Assembly: GCA_029933755.1 (NCBI GenBank)
Contig: JAOZNO010000243.1
Coordinates: forward strand, 1-6,229
Direction: 5' to 3'
From: Bacteroidales bacterium
Lineage (GTDB): Bacteria > Bacteroidota > Bacteroidia > Bacteroidales > NBLH01
Length of the DNA: 6,229 bases
Below, piece after piece: positions 1 to 5,398 of this stretch. Both the position numbers and the translations under genes were made by a program. The notes beneath the pieces are model-generated. The model saw only the letters and a list, made by a program, of their open reading frames with translations, searched no databases and had not been told where the DNA came from. The number at the start of each line of letters is the position of its first letter. Within the stretch, counting starts at the first letter, position 1.

Positions 1-76
1 CAACAGTATAACTTATTACAAATTAAGCTGCGAAATATCAGTAATTAGTAACTTAACAGCTCAATAATCTCATCAT

Positions 77-108
77 TAACAATATAGCAATTTAACAATT
101 TAGCCATT
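77..108. repeat. Four-unit 8-bp tandem repeat in the leader of the hemerythrin-PAS gene
   Basis: Four consecutive 8-bp units read TAACAATA, TAGCAATT, TAACAATT and TAGCCATT, ending 7 bases before the ATG at 116. The units differ at one to three positions. The repeat lies where the 5' untranslated region or promoter would be. No Shine-Dalgarno sequence is visible. It may be a low-complexity intergenic repeat of AT-rich Bacteroidota rather than an operator. The rest of 1-115 shows nothing I can assign. Confidence 0.6.
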
Positions 109-115
109 TAAAGAT

Positions 116-1360
116 ATGTCAGAATACATTAATAATAAGAGTAAAAGAGTAGATAATCTATTTGCATTTTGTATAGGAATTATCAATCATGAAAATGGGA
201 AAGAATTGATTGAAAAGCATCAATTTTCAATAGACCAATTGACACCCCACGATGTAATTGAGGTGACTGATAAATTGGTGAAAACCAAAATTGACACCGA
301 AGTAATTAAAAAGAGTATTGGAAAAATTCTAAATGTATTTTACAAACCCATTACCCAGTATCCATGGGAAAAACCGCAAAAAGGTCATTTTCTCTACTAT
401 TTGATGGAAGAAAACCGTGCAATTGAGCAAATTCTTAATAAAATCAAAGTCTCGTTAAAATTAATCAATAAAAAGAGTAAACAAAATGAATCATTTATTG
501 ATGAATACAAAAAAATGAGAAAAAATCTATTGAGACTGATTGATTTTGAAGCTCATTACGATAAAAAAGAGAACATCCTGTTTCCTTACATTGAAAAAAA
601 GTGGGAAGACTACCGTTGCGTACAAATCATGTGGTCGTTTCATGATGATATAAGGCGAAAATTGAAAGAATTGGAACAGATTTTACAAAAAGAAGAGCCT
701 GATTTAAAAGAATTGAACAGGGAAATTGCCCTGCTATTTTTTCTTATTGTACCTATTATTTTTAGGGAAGAAGAAATTATGTTCCCGGTATTACTCGAAA
801 CGCTATCTGCAAAAGAGTTTTCGGACATGAATGAGATGAGTACAGAAATTGGGTATGTATATGATGTGCAAGCGAACAAAGCAGACATTGAAGCTTTTAG
901 CAATTTCGCAAAAATGCAATCTGATAAAAGCGAGGAAGAAAAGTTTTTAGATGGAATCATAGATCTGGATACAGGCTTTCTAATTCCTGAACAAATAAAA
1001 ATAATGTTGAACACCTTACCTATCGACATTACTTATGTTGATGAGAATGATGTGGTTCGGTATTTTTCCAGCCCTAAAGATCGTTTTTTCACTCGCTCAA
1101 AAGCAATAATTGGACGTACGGTACAAAATTGCCACCCACCTGAAAGCATTCATGTAGTCACCCAAATTGTAGACTCGTTTAAAAGTGGGGAGAAAGATGA
1201 AGCTAATTTTTGGATACAAATGAAAGGAAAATTTGTTCTTATTCGTTATTTTGCACTTAGAGATGAATCCGGAAAATATAAGGGAACACTTGAAGTAAGT
1301 CAGGATATTACAGAAATTAGAAAACTAGAAGGTGAACAACGCTTATTAGATTGGAAATAA
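116..1360 (+). CDS. DUF438-family hemerythrin-PAS sensor-like protein
   Basis: This is a cytoplasmic protein of 414 residues with no signal peptide or membrane segment. Residues about 10-80 are a helical DUF438-like region. Residues about 88-228 match a hemerythrin HHE-type four-helix bundle, with candidate metal ligands in HYDKKENILFP (H147, E152), the helix containing FHDDIR (H176) and REEEIMFP (E218-E220). Residues about 295-405 are a PAS domain with the family hallmarks IGRTVQNCHPP, FWIQMKGKFVLIRY and GTLEVSQDIT, ending in the typical LEGEQRLLDW. This order is usual for the family, and the length is normal. Members are thought to bind iron, and perhaps to sense oxygen, nitric oxide or redox state, but the ligand here is not shown. 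No kinase, cyclase or DNA-binding output domain is attached, so any signal must pass through a partner. The ATG at 116 fits the family N-terminus. The gene appears to be a single transcription unit followed by 301 bp of non-coding sequence. Confidence 0.93.
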   Translation: MSEYINNKSKRVDNLFAFCIGIINHENGKELIEKHQFSIDQLTPHDVIEVTDKLVKTKIDTEVIKKSIGKILNVFYKPITQYPWEKPQKGHFLYYLMEENRAIEQILNKIKVSLKLINKKSKQNESFIDEYKKMRKNLLRLIDFEAHYDKKENILFPYIEKKWEDYRCVQIMWSFHDDIRRKLKELEQILQKEEPDLKELNREIALLFFLIVPIIFREEEIMFPVLLETLSAKEFSDMNEMSTEIGYVYDVQANKADIEAFSNFAKMQSDKSEEEKFLDGIIDLDTGFLIPEQIKIMLNTLPIDITYVDENDVVRYFSSPKDRFFTRSKAIIGRTVQNCHPPESIHVVTQIVDSFKSGEKDEANFWIQMKGKFVLIRYFALRDESGKYKGTLEVSQDITEIRKLEGEQRLLDWK

Positions 1361-1422
1361 CATGAAATTGGTAATTTATTTGAATACATCAATATTTCTG
1401 TCTGTGTGAATGTTTTTTTTTG

Positions 1423-1430
1423 TAACTTTA
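1423..1430 (+). promoter_or_regulatory. Possible Bacteroidota-type -7 promoter element
   Basis: TAACTTTA follows a run of T residues and matches the Bacteroidota -7 consensus TAnnTTTG at all but the last position. No clear TTTG-type -33 element was found at the expected distance. If used, transcription would begin near 1437 and give the glycosyltransferase mRNA a leader of about 225 nt that includes the hairpins described below. The call rests on one motif only. Confidence 0.3.
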
Positions 1431-1444
1431 AGATGCAATAAAAG

Positions 1445-1463
1445 AGAACCAAAAAGCGGTTCT
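1445..1463 (+). other. Stem-loop between the sensor gene and the glycosyltransferase leader
   Basis: AGAACC (1445-1450) pairs perfectly with GGTTCT (1458-1463) across the loop AAAAAGC. The 3' arm lies within the first copy of a 13-bp direct repeat (1454-1466). No T-run follows the stem, so it does not look like a classical intrinsic terminator. It may instead be part of a repeat or of the leader RNA. Confidence 0.4.
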
Positions 1464-1466
1464 GAA
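1454..1466 (+). repeat. 13-bp direct repeat, left copy
   Basis: AAGCGGTTCTGAA occurs here and again at 2466-2478. The right copy encodes the last residues of the glycosyltransferase (Lys-Arg-Phe-stop). The two copies bracket the enzyme gene together with its leader. In the same register the left copy also reads Lys-Arg-Phe-stop, but a TAA eight codons upstream of its TGA closes the frame, so it is not the end of an intact gene. Confidence 0.6.
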
Positions 1467-1469
1467 ATA

Positions 1470-1551
1470 AGTTATTATTGCTAACACTTGCCTAATGCAA
1501 ACAGGAAAACAATCATGAAACAAGCTCCGCAAAACACCGGAGCCGGCTATG
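1470..1551 (+). repeat. Hairpin-bearing leader repeat, unit A
   Basis: Unit A shares ordered blocks with unit B (1560-1630): AGTTATTA (1470-1477), a GCC-AATG-like block (1491-1497), ATCATG (1512-1517), a GC-rich hairpin and GGCTATG (1545-1551). The hairpin is GCTCCG (1524-1529) pairing with CGGAGC (1538-1543) over an 8-nt loop. Between the two units the stem bases differ but pairing is retained. The spacing from ATCATG to the stem is 6 nt in both. It is a diverged tandem duplication, and could be a dispersed element, a structured leader RNA, or coding for a tiny peptide. Confidence 0.5.
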
Positions 1552-1556
1552 ACTAA
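1515..1556 (+). CDS. Candidate 13-residue leader ORF in unit A
   Basis: The frame encodes MKQAPQNTGAGYD and ends in TAA. It spans the unit A hairpin. It resembles the start of the second mini-ORF (1597-1665), with basic residue 2, a small/polar middle and G-x-G-Y. The difference in length between ATG and the shared GGC-TAT codons is exactly one codon (30 versus 27 nt), so the indel keeps frame. No Shine-Dalgarno sequence is visible, as for other genes here. So short a frame can arise by chance, and translation is unproven. Confidence 0.25.
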   Translation: MKQAPQNTGAGYD

Positions 1557-1559
1557 ACG

Positions 1560-1630
1560 AGTTATTAAACATTCAAGGCAATGATTATTTTACATCATGC
1601 GAGACTTCCGCAGTAGCGGAACAGGCTATG
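1560..1630 (+). repeat. Hairpin-bearing leader repeat, unit B
   Basis: This is the second copy of the unit described for 1470-1551: AGTTATTA (1560-1567), GGC-AATG (1577-1583), ATCATG (1594-1599), a hairpin and GGCTATG (1624-1630). The stem is TTCCGC (1606-1611) with GCGGAA (1616-1621) and a 4-nt loop AGTA, tighter than in unit A. A hairpin of the same form is found upstream of the caspase-like gene at 5289-5304. The unit ends 31 bp before the glycosyltransferase ATG, so in an mRNA the hairpin would lie in the translation-initiation neighbourhood. Confidence 0.5.
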
Positions 1631-1665
1631 TGGCAAATAAAAGTAATTCAGAAATACACACATGA
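1597..1665 (+). CDS. Candidate 22-residue leader ORF overlapping the glycosyltransferase start (ATGA)
   Basis: The frame begins MRDFRSSGTGYVANK, continues SNSEIHT and stops at TGA 1663-1665. That stop overlaps the glycosyltransferase ATG (1662-1664) in an ATGA arrangement typical of translational coupling. Its V-A-N-K segment recurs in the enzyme's N-terminus (residues 13-16), and the two segments differ only at synonymous third positions (GTG GCA AAT AAA versus GTT GCA AAC AAA). This suggests coding descent from a shared unit, but the match is short. It could be a leader peptide, a decayed start region of an earlier gene, or chance. Confidence 0.35.
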   Translation: MRDFRSSGTGYVANKSNSEIHT

Positions 1666-2477
1666 AAAACCAAAGCAAACGAGAAGGTGGCAGAAAAGTT
1701 GCAAACAAACCCCTGACTAAAAATGATAAAGACTTACCATTAATTTCAATTATTACGGTGGTTTATAATAGTGTGGGCTTTATTGAAAATACCATTAGGG
1801 ATGTAATCAATCAATCTTATCCAAACATTGAGTATATAATTATTGATGGTGGTAGTACAGATGGCACTATTGAAGTGCTGCGAAAGTATAATGAATATAT
1901 TGATTACTGGATAAGTGAACAAGACAAAGGGCTTTATGATGCAATGAATAAAGCAATGCAAAATGCTACTGGTGATTACCTTTGGTTTATAAATTCAGGT
2001 GATTTACCCTTTGATTTAACTATTTTAGATAATATTTTTCGTAAAAATAAATTGTTTGCTGACATTTACTATGGTGAAACAGAAATTATTGACCCAAATG
2101 GTGAGTCCATTGGAATGAGAAGGCATCAAGCTCCTGAAATTCTAAATTGGAAAAGCCTGTTAAAAGGCATGAAGGTAAGCCATCAGTCAATAATAGTTAA
2201 AAAAGAAATTGCGACAAACTATAATACAAAATACAAGTTATCTTCTGATTTTGACTGGGTGATAAAAGTTCTTAAAAAGGCAAAATCAATAGAAAATACA
2301 GGCCTTATCATATCAAAATTCATGGAGGGTGGTTTAACAAAAAAGAACCTAATTCCCGGTTTAAAAGAGCGATATCAGATAATGCTTGAGAATTATGGAT
2401 ATTTCCCAACAGTCATCAGTCATTTTATATTAGCAACTAAGCTTGCTTTTTATTATGTGAAAAATAAGCGGTTCTGA
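1662..2477 (+). CDS. Family 2 glycosyltransferase (WcaE-like)
   Basis: A 271-residue GT-A-fold enzyme is predicted to transfer a sugar from a nucleotide-sugar donor to a surface polysaccharide or lipid-linked acceptor at the inner face of the cytoplasmic membrane. Visible motifs are SIITVVYN (29-36, nucleotide-binding first strand), IDGGSTDGT (61-69), SEQDKGLYDAMNKAM (85-99), FINSGD (109-114, the DXD-equivalent metal site, a form usual in WcaE-like enzymes), SHQS (173-176) and SDFDW (195-199, likely catalytic-base region), then EGGLT (222-226). Length is normal. A hydrophobic, basic-ended C-terminus (about 248-271) may bind the membrane. Residues 1-26 are a basic extension before the GT domain that resembles the upstream mini-ORFs. 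There is no alternative ATG before the domain. No other polysaccharide gene is in the window, and the gene is bracketed by 13-bp direct repeats, so it looks like an orphan or transferred cassette. The sugar and acceptor cannot be told. Confidence 0.93.
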   Translation: MKNQSKREGGRKVANKPLTKNDKDLPLISIITVVYNSVGFIENTIRDVINQSYPNIEYIIIDGGSTDGTIEVLRKYNEYIDYWISEQDKGLYDAMNKAMQNATGDYLWFINSGDLPFDLTILDNIFRKNKLFADIYYGETEIIDPNGESIGMRRHQAPEILNWKSLLKGMKVSHQSIIVKKEIATNYNTKYKLSSDFDWVIKVLKKAKSIENTGLIISKFMEGGLTKKNLIPGLKERYQIMLENYGYFPTVISHFILATKLAFYYVKNKRF

Positions 2478-2478
2478 A
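2466..2478 (+). repeat. 13-bp direct repeat, right copy
   Basis: This is the second copy of AAGCGGTTCTGAA. It includes the glycosyltransferase stop codon TGA (2475-2477). The copies start 1012 bp apart, and recombination between them would remove the enzyme and its leader exactly once. Confidence 0.6.
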
Positions 2479-2521
2479 TGATTAATGTCCCAAATTTCAA
2501 GAGATACGATTAATAAAACAA

Positions 2522-2561
2522 TTACGAATACATTAATGACCAGTTACGAATACTAATTCGT
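2522..2561. repeat. Short direct repeat and hairpin at the convergent gene ends
   Basis: TTACGAATAC occurs at 2522-2531 and 2544-2553, 22 bp apart. The second copy continues into a perfect stem-loop, ACGAAT (2546-2551) with ATTCGT (2556-2561) and a 4-nt loop. The loop contains the stop codon of the minus-strand repeat-protein gene (2553-2555). The hairpin lies between convergent genes, so it could act as a weak terminator or 3'-end stabiliser for either transcript, but no good T-run follows on either strand. The rest of 2478-2552 shows nothing I can assign. Confidence 0.45.
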
Positions 2562-3659
2562 GTCTTTTAACGCTCCTTCATAGTAAATTTTTACCGTATT
2601 TACTGTTGTGTTTATCAGTATGGTGTTATAGGTCAGTTTGAATGATTTTACTAAATCCTTTGTTACTGTGAAATGCTTGCCGGCTGAAAATGCTTTTAGC
2701 CATCCGTTGAGGTCAATGTATGCAATGGTACGTTCCTGTATTTGAAAATCTTCAGGAACAAAATTCTCCAACTCATAAATTTGTCCATTATAATACACTT
2801 TTAGATAGCCTTGTTCAATATAAACAACCAGACTATCCGTAACGTAGTAAGCGTCCGGTTCAAATTCAGATAAGACTTTCACTTCACCATCGGCAAACAC
2901 CTTAAATTCTTCTAGAGCGTCAATGTAGGCAAGTAAATCATCGCCAACCTTAAAAGATTTCGGCTTAAAATCTTCGAGATCAATTATTTCACCTTTATAA
3001 AAAACATGGAAGGTATTGGTTGAATTATCTTCGTAAGCTACAAGGTTACGCCCTGGTTTAAAGTTAATTAAGTCATTACTTTGGTTAATTTCCTCAAGTT
3101 GTCCATTATAAAAGACCTTGAAATATTTAGAATTATTATTAAAATAGGCAAATATATTGTCGCTAACCTTAAAATCCTTTATTGGATCTCCCACTAATGA
3201 ATTTTCCAAATTATAAATCTTTTCTTTATAATAAACATGTGATGATTTTCGGTTTGGGTTAAAAAATGCAACAATGCTATCGCCTACTGCAAAACTTTGA
3301 ACATTACTTGACAAAAGCTTTTGTTTACCATTATCAAACACATAAAGCTGATCGAATAAGCGATAAACCAACAAGTTTCTTGTTGTAAAATAATCGCTCA
3401 CCATTTGTTGTGAAAGTATCTGTGTTTCGCCTTTATAATAAACCTTTAACTGTCCTGCACTACTAATATAGGCAATACAATTCCCACCAACTTGAAACGA
3501 CTGAACCGGCGTGTTCTCCACATCATGAATCTCACCAGAGTCAAAAATTATAAAATGTTTCAAATAGTTGTGATATGCAGCCAAGTTTAGGTTTTGAGCA
3601 AAACTGTTGTTTGACAGAATCAATACAAATATGATTATCGAAAGTTTTTTCAGTATCAT
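2553..3659 (-). CDS. Secreted protein of nine to ten ~35-residue beta repeats, propeller-like
   Basis: I recognise no named family for this 368-residue protein. Residues 1-21 form a Sec signal peptide (MILKKL, a hydrophobic core, then NSFA before Q22). The rest is a regular repeat starting at residues 36, 72, 106, 141, 181, 218, 253, 287, 322 and 357, the last copy being partial. The consensus is roughly K-V-(F/Y)-Y-(N/K)-G-(E/Q), then L-E-x-F-x-P, then F-x-V-G-D-x-L-(V/L)-A-Y-I-D. Alternating hydrophobic strands and G/N/D turns suggest a beta-propeller or similar solenoid. A short C-terminal repeat could close a ring. There are no catalytic residues, cysteine pattern or type IX secretion tail that I can see, so it is probably a periplasmic or surface binding/scaffold protein. 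It starts 90 bp after the caspase-like gene in the same direction and may be co-transcribed. The ATG is supported by the signal peptide. Confidence 0.88.
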   Translation of the reverse strand: MILKKLSIIIFVLILSNNSFAQNLNLAAYHNYLKHFIIFDSGEIHDVENTPVQSFQVGGNCIAYISSAGQLKVYYKGETQILSQQMVSDYFTTRNLLVYRLFDQLYVFDNGKQKLLSSNVQSFAVGDSIVAFFNPNRKSSHVYYKEKIYNLENSLVGDPIKDFKVSDNIFAYFNNNSKYFKVFYNGQLEEINQSNDLINFKPGRNLVAYEDNSTNTFHVFYKGEIIDLEDFKPKSFKVGDDLLAYIDALEEFKVFADGEVKVLSEFEPDAYYVTDSLVVYIEQGYLKVYYNGQIYELENFVPEDFQIQERTIAYIDLNGWLKAFSAGKHFTVTKDLVKSFKLTYNTILINTTVNTVKIYYEGALKDTN

Positions 3660-3749
3660 AAAATTAGTTTTTAATCATAAACGATATTTTTGCGCAATGA
3701 TTGTACCAAAATGATTTTGCATAAAAATTCGATTTCGTCACATCTTCTA

Positions 3750-5252
3750 TCAATCGGCATCTTTCTTTATAAAAATAAACTCACCACCTTCATCACCAGC
3801 CCCCTGGATGGTTCCAAACTGAGGTACATTTGGCGAATTATTTAAAACTGCATCGCGCATAGTGGCAAATAGTTTTGAAACGGGGAGATATTTATCCTCG
3901 TTTTGTTTTAAGCGTTTAATTAAAACATTCAAAAACACGCTCACATCAGGCACCTCTTTAAGAGTCCCACTGGTCATTCCCTTGCGGCTTTGCAAATTGT
4001 ATATTTTCTGATATGCCACAACCTGTTTTCCTTTGAAACCACGTGTTTGAAAAATAGAACCACTGAAACAGGCATCGGTTATTAATAAAGTATGTTTTGA
4101 TTTGATGGCACCAATATAATCTTTTACCGTACTATTCCTTAACCAGTTACTATTGCTGTTTGATTGGGCATCGGATGGTAACCAATAACCTATTTCCTTG
4201 TAAGCATCCCAATAGCCATGTCCGGCATAAAAAATAATTAAATTATCATTTTCATTAAGATTATTGGAAAGTTCTTCAAATTTTTGAATAATTACAGAGC
4301 GTGTAGCATTCTTAAGCAAGTATAAATTATCTTTATCAAACATATAGGATGAAAGTAGGACTTCCTTAAAGATTTCGGCATCTTTAACGGGATTTGCTAA
4401 ATCGGCAATATATTCATCGTTATAATCATCCTCTGCAATAAGCAGTGCATAAAACTTGCCGCCATTCATTTGAATATCGTACTGGTATGTACAAATTACA
4501 TCAAAAGTTGTAGTAGATTTATTCCCCATATTATCTTCGGCATCAATTTTTATGGTATTTTGCCCCGTAAACAGGCTCACTGTTGTATAATACTCCCCGG
4601 TAAACTTACTTTTTGCTTTTCTGCCATTAATTTTTATAGATTTGATTCCACTTTTATCCTGGGCTGTAATATAAACTTCTGTTTTTTTATCGGAAATAAC
4701 CGGAAAATCAACATCAACTTTCTTTTTTGGGGTAGGATAAGTAATATTTATCTCAGGGGGGAACACATCTTTAATTTTTTTCCCATCAACAAAGTAGGAA
4801 ACCCTAAGGGCTTTAGGTTGTGCATATAATACTTTTTTCCATTGGCCTGTTTTAGCACTGTCTTCATTTTCTGCATAAATTAAATAAAGATCCATTTTAA
4901 CTTTGCCCCCGTTAAAATGCGGATTTGCATAAAATTTAATTTTTATTTGGTTGTTAGAGAATTCGGAAATTTTGACATTCCCCAATGTGCTTACGGCATC
5001 CTTAGGATAAACTTTTAATAGCTGTTTGTTAATGGCAAGTACAGAGTGCTCATCTTTTACAGGTTTCAAATCGCCATTTACCCATTCAATATTAAGCGTT
5101 ACCACAAATGAATTCTTCTCAAACTCACTTGTATTGACATGGATTAGAGCATTTTTATTGTTGTATGTGCTTACTAATAAATCATAATCATCTGCAAAAG
5201 CAAAAAAAGTATGAACAAGTAAAAATAGGATGATTAATTTTAGGGTTTTCAT
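3750..5252 (-). CDS. Secreted caspase-like (C14) cysteine peptidase with Ig-like domain
   Basis: A 500-residue protein begins with a Sec signal peptide (hydrophobic core at about 6-18, likely cleaved after FAFA at residue 20). Residues about 23-160 form a beta-rich domain I cannot name. Residues about 165-253 form a bacterial Ig-like domain (DKSGIKSIKING, then GQNTIKIDAEDNMGN). Residues about 265-496 are the caspase-like domain. The catalytic dyad is H345 in FYAGHG and C395 in TDACFSG. D393 of that motif is placed to favour basic P1 residues, as in metacaspase-like enzymes. The conserved tail SRKGMTSGTLKEVPD...FGTIQGAGDEGGEFIFIKK is complete. The protein should act in the periplasm or outside. 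The target is unknown. A hairpin (5289-5304) lies in its leader. The start is fixed by the signal peptide, and the upstream bases are A-rich without a Shine-Dalgarno sequence. It may form an operon with the repeat-protein gene downstream. Confidence 0.94.
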   Translation of the reverse strand: MKTLKLIILFLLVHTFFAFADDYDLLVSTYNNKNALIHVNTSEFEKNSFVVTLNIEWVNGDLKPVKDEHSVLAINKQLLKVYPKDAVSTLGNVKISEFSNNQIKIKFYANPHFNGGKVKMDLYLIYAENEDSAKTGQWKKVLYAQPKALRVSYFVDGKKIKDVFPPEINITYPTPKKKVDVDFPVISDKKTEVYITAQDKSGIKSIKINGRKAKSKFTGEYYTTVSLFTGQNTIKIDAEDNMGNKSTTTFDVICTYQYDIQMNGGKFYALLIAEDDYNDEYIADLANPVKDAEIFKEVLLSSYMFDKDNLYLLKNATRSVIIQKFEELSNNLNENDNLIIFYAGHGYWDAYKEIGYWLPSDAQSNSNSNWLRNSTVKDYIGAIKSKHTLLITDACFSGSIFQTRGFKGKQVVAYQKIYNLQSRKGMTSGTLKEVPDVSVFLNVLIKRLKQNEDKYLPVSKLFATMRDAVLNNSPNVPQFGTIQGAGDEGGEFIFIKKDAD

Positions 5253-5288
5253 GACTTTATTTTTTAATTATTTTTTTGTCATTATTTG

Positions 5289-5304
5289 TCCCGCTAATGC
5301 GGGA
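5289..5304 (-). other. GC-rich hairpin in the caspase-like gene leader
   Basis: TCCCGC-TAAT-GCGGGA forms a perfect 6-bp stem with a 4-nt loop, 37 bp upstream of the caspase-like ATG in otherwise AT-rich sequence. The form matches the hairpin at 1606-1621 (TTCCGC-AGTA-GCGGAA), with a paired C:G to T:A change at stem position 2. On the minus strand it is followed by an A-rich, not T-rich, stretch, so it is not a clear intrinsic terminator. It may be a dispersed palindromic repeat or a 5' mRNA structure. Confidence 0.5.
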
Positions 5305-5366
5305 TAGAATTTCTGCAAAATTTTAAGTTGCGTGTTAGATATTATTAGTTCATTTTTTGACCCGAC

Positions 5367-5381
5367 GGGTTTTTATAACCC
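5367..5381 (-). other. Weak stem-loop downstream of the outer-membrane protein gene
   Basis: GGGTT (5367-5371) and AACCC (5377-5381) pair over a 5-nt A/T loop, 18 bp after the barrel gene's stop on the minus strand. CCCGACGGG overlaps it and offers a competing fold. No T-run follows on the minus strand, so termination here is only possible, not supported. The remainder of 5253-5398 has one weak match to the Bacteroidota -7 consensus, AAATTTTG on the minus strand at 5316-5323, with no clear -33 partner. Confidence 0.25.
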
Positions 5382-5398
5382 ACCTGATCTATAATCAG

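Noticed and set aside
640..1029. Minus-strand 129-codon frame inside the hemerythrin-PAS gene
   Set aside because: It is an antisense shadow. The plus-strand frame has clear hemerythrin and PAS motifs and the antisense product resembles no known domain.
1410..1484. A 24-codon ATG frame (MFFFVTLRCNKREPK...) and a 15-codon frame from 1362 just after the sensor gene
   Set aside because: Both are short, lack resemblance to the neighbouring mini-ORFs and run through a T-tract and a stem-loop. There is no support for coding beyond the presence of a start and stop.
1470..1551. Possible integron attC-like site around GCTAACACTTGCC and the GC-rich stem
   Set aside because: No matching GTTRRRY core is placed to pair with the putative RYYYAAC core, and no integrase or cassette array is visible.
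3690..3697. Palindrome TTGCGCAA between the caspase-like and repeat-protein genes
   Set aside because: An 8-bp palindrome alone is weak evidence for an operator, and no second copy or convincing promoter was found in the 90-bp gap.
4470..4829. Plus-strand 119-codon frame inside the caspase-like gene
   Set aside because: It is an antisense shadow of a gene with strong domain evidence on the minus strand.
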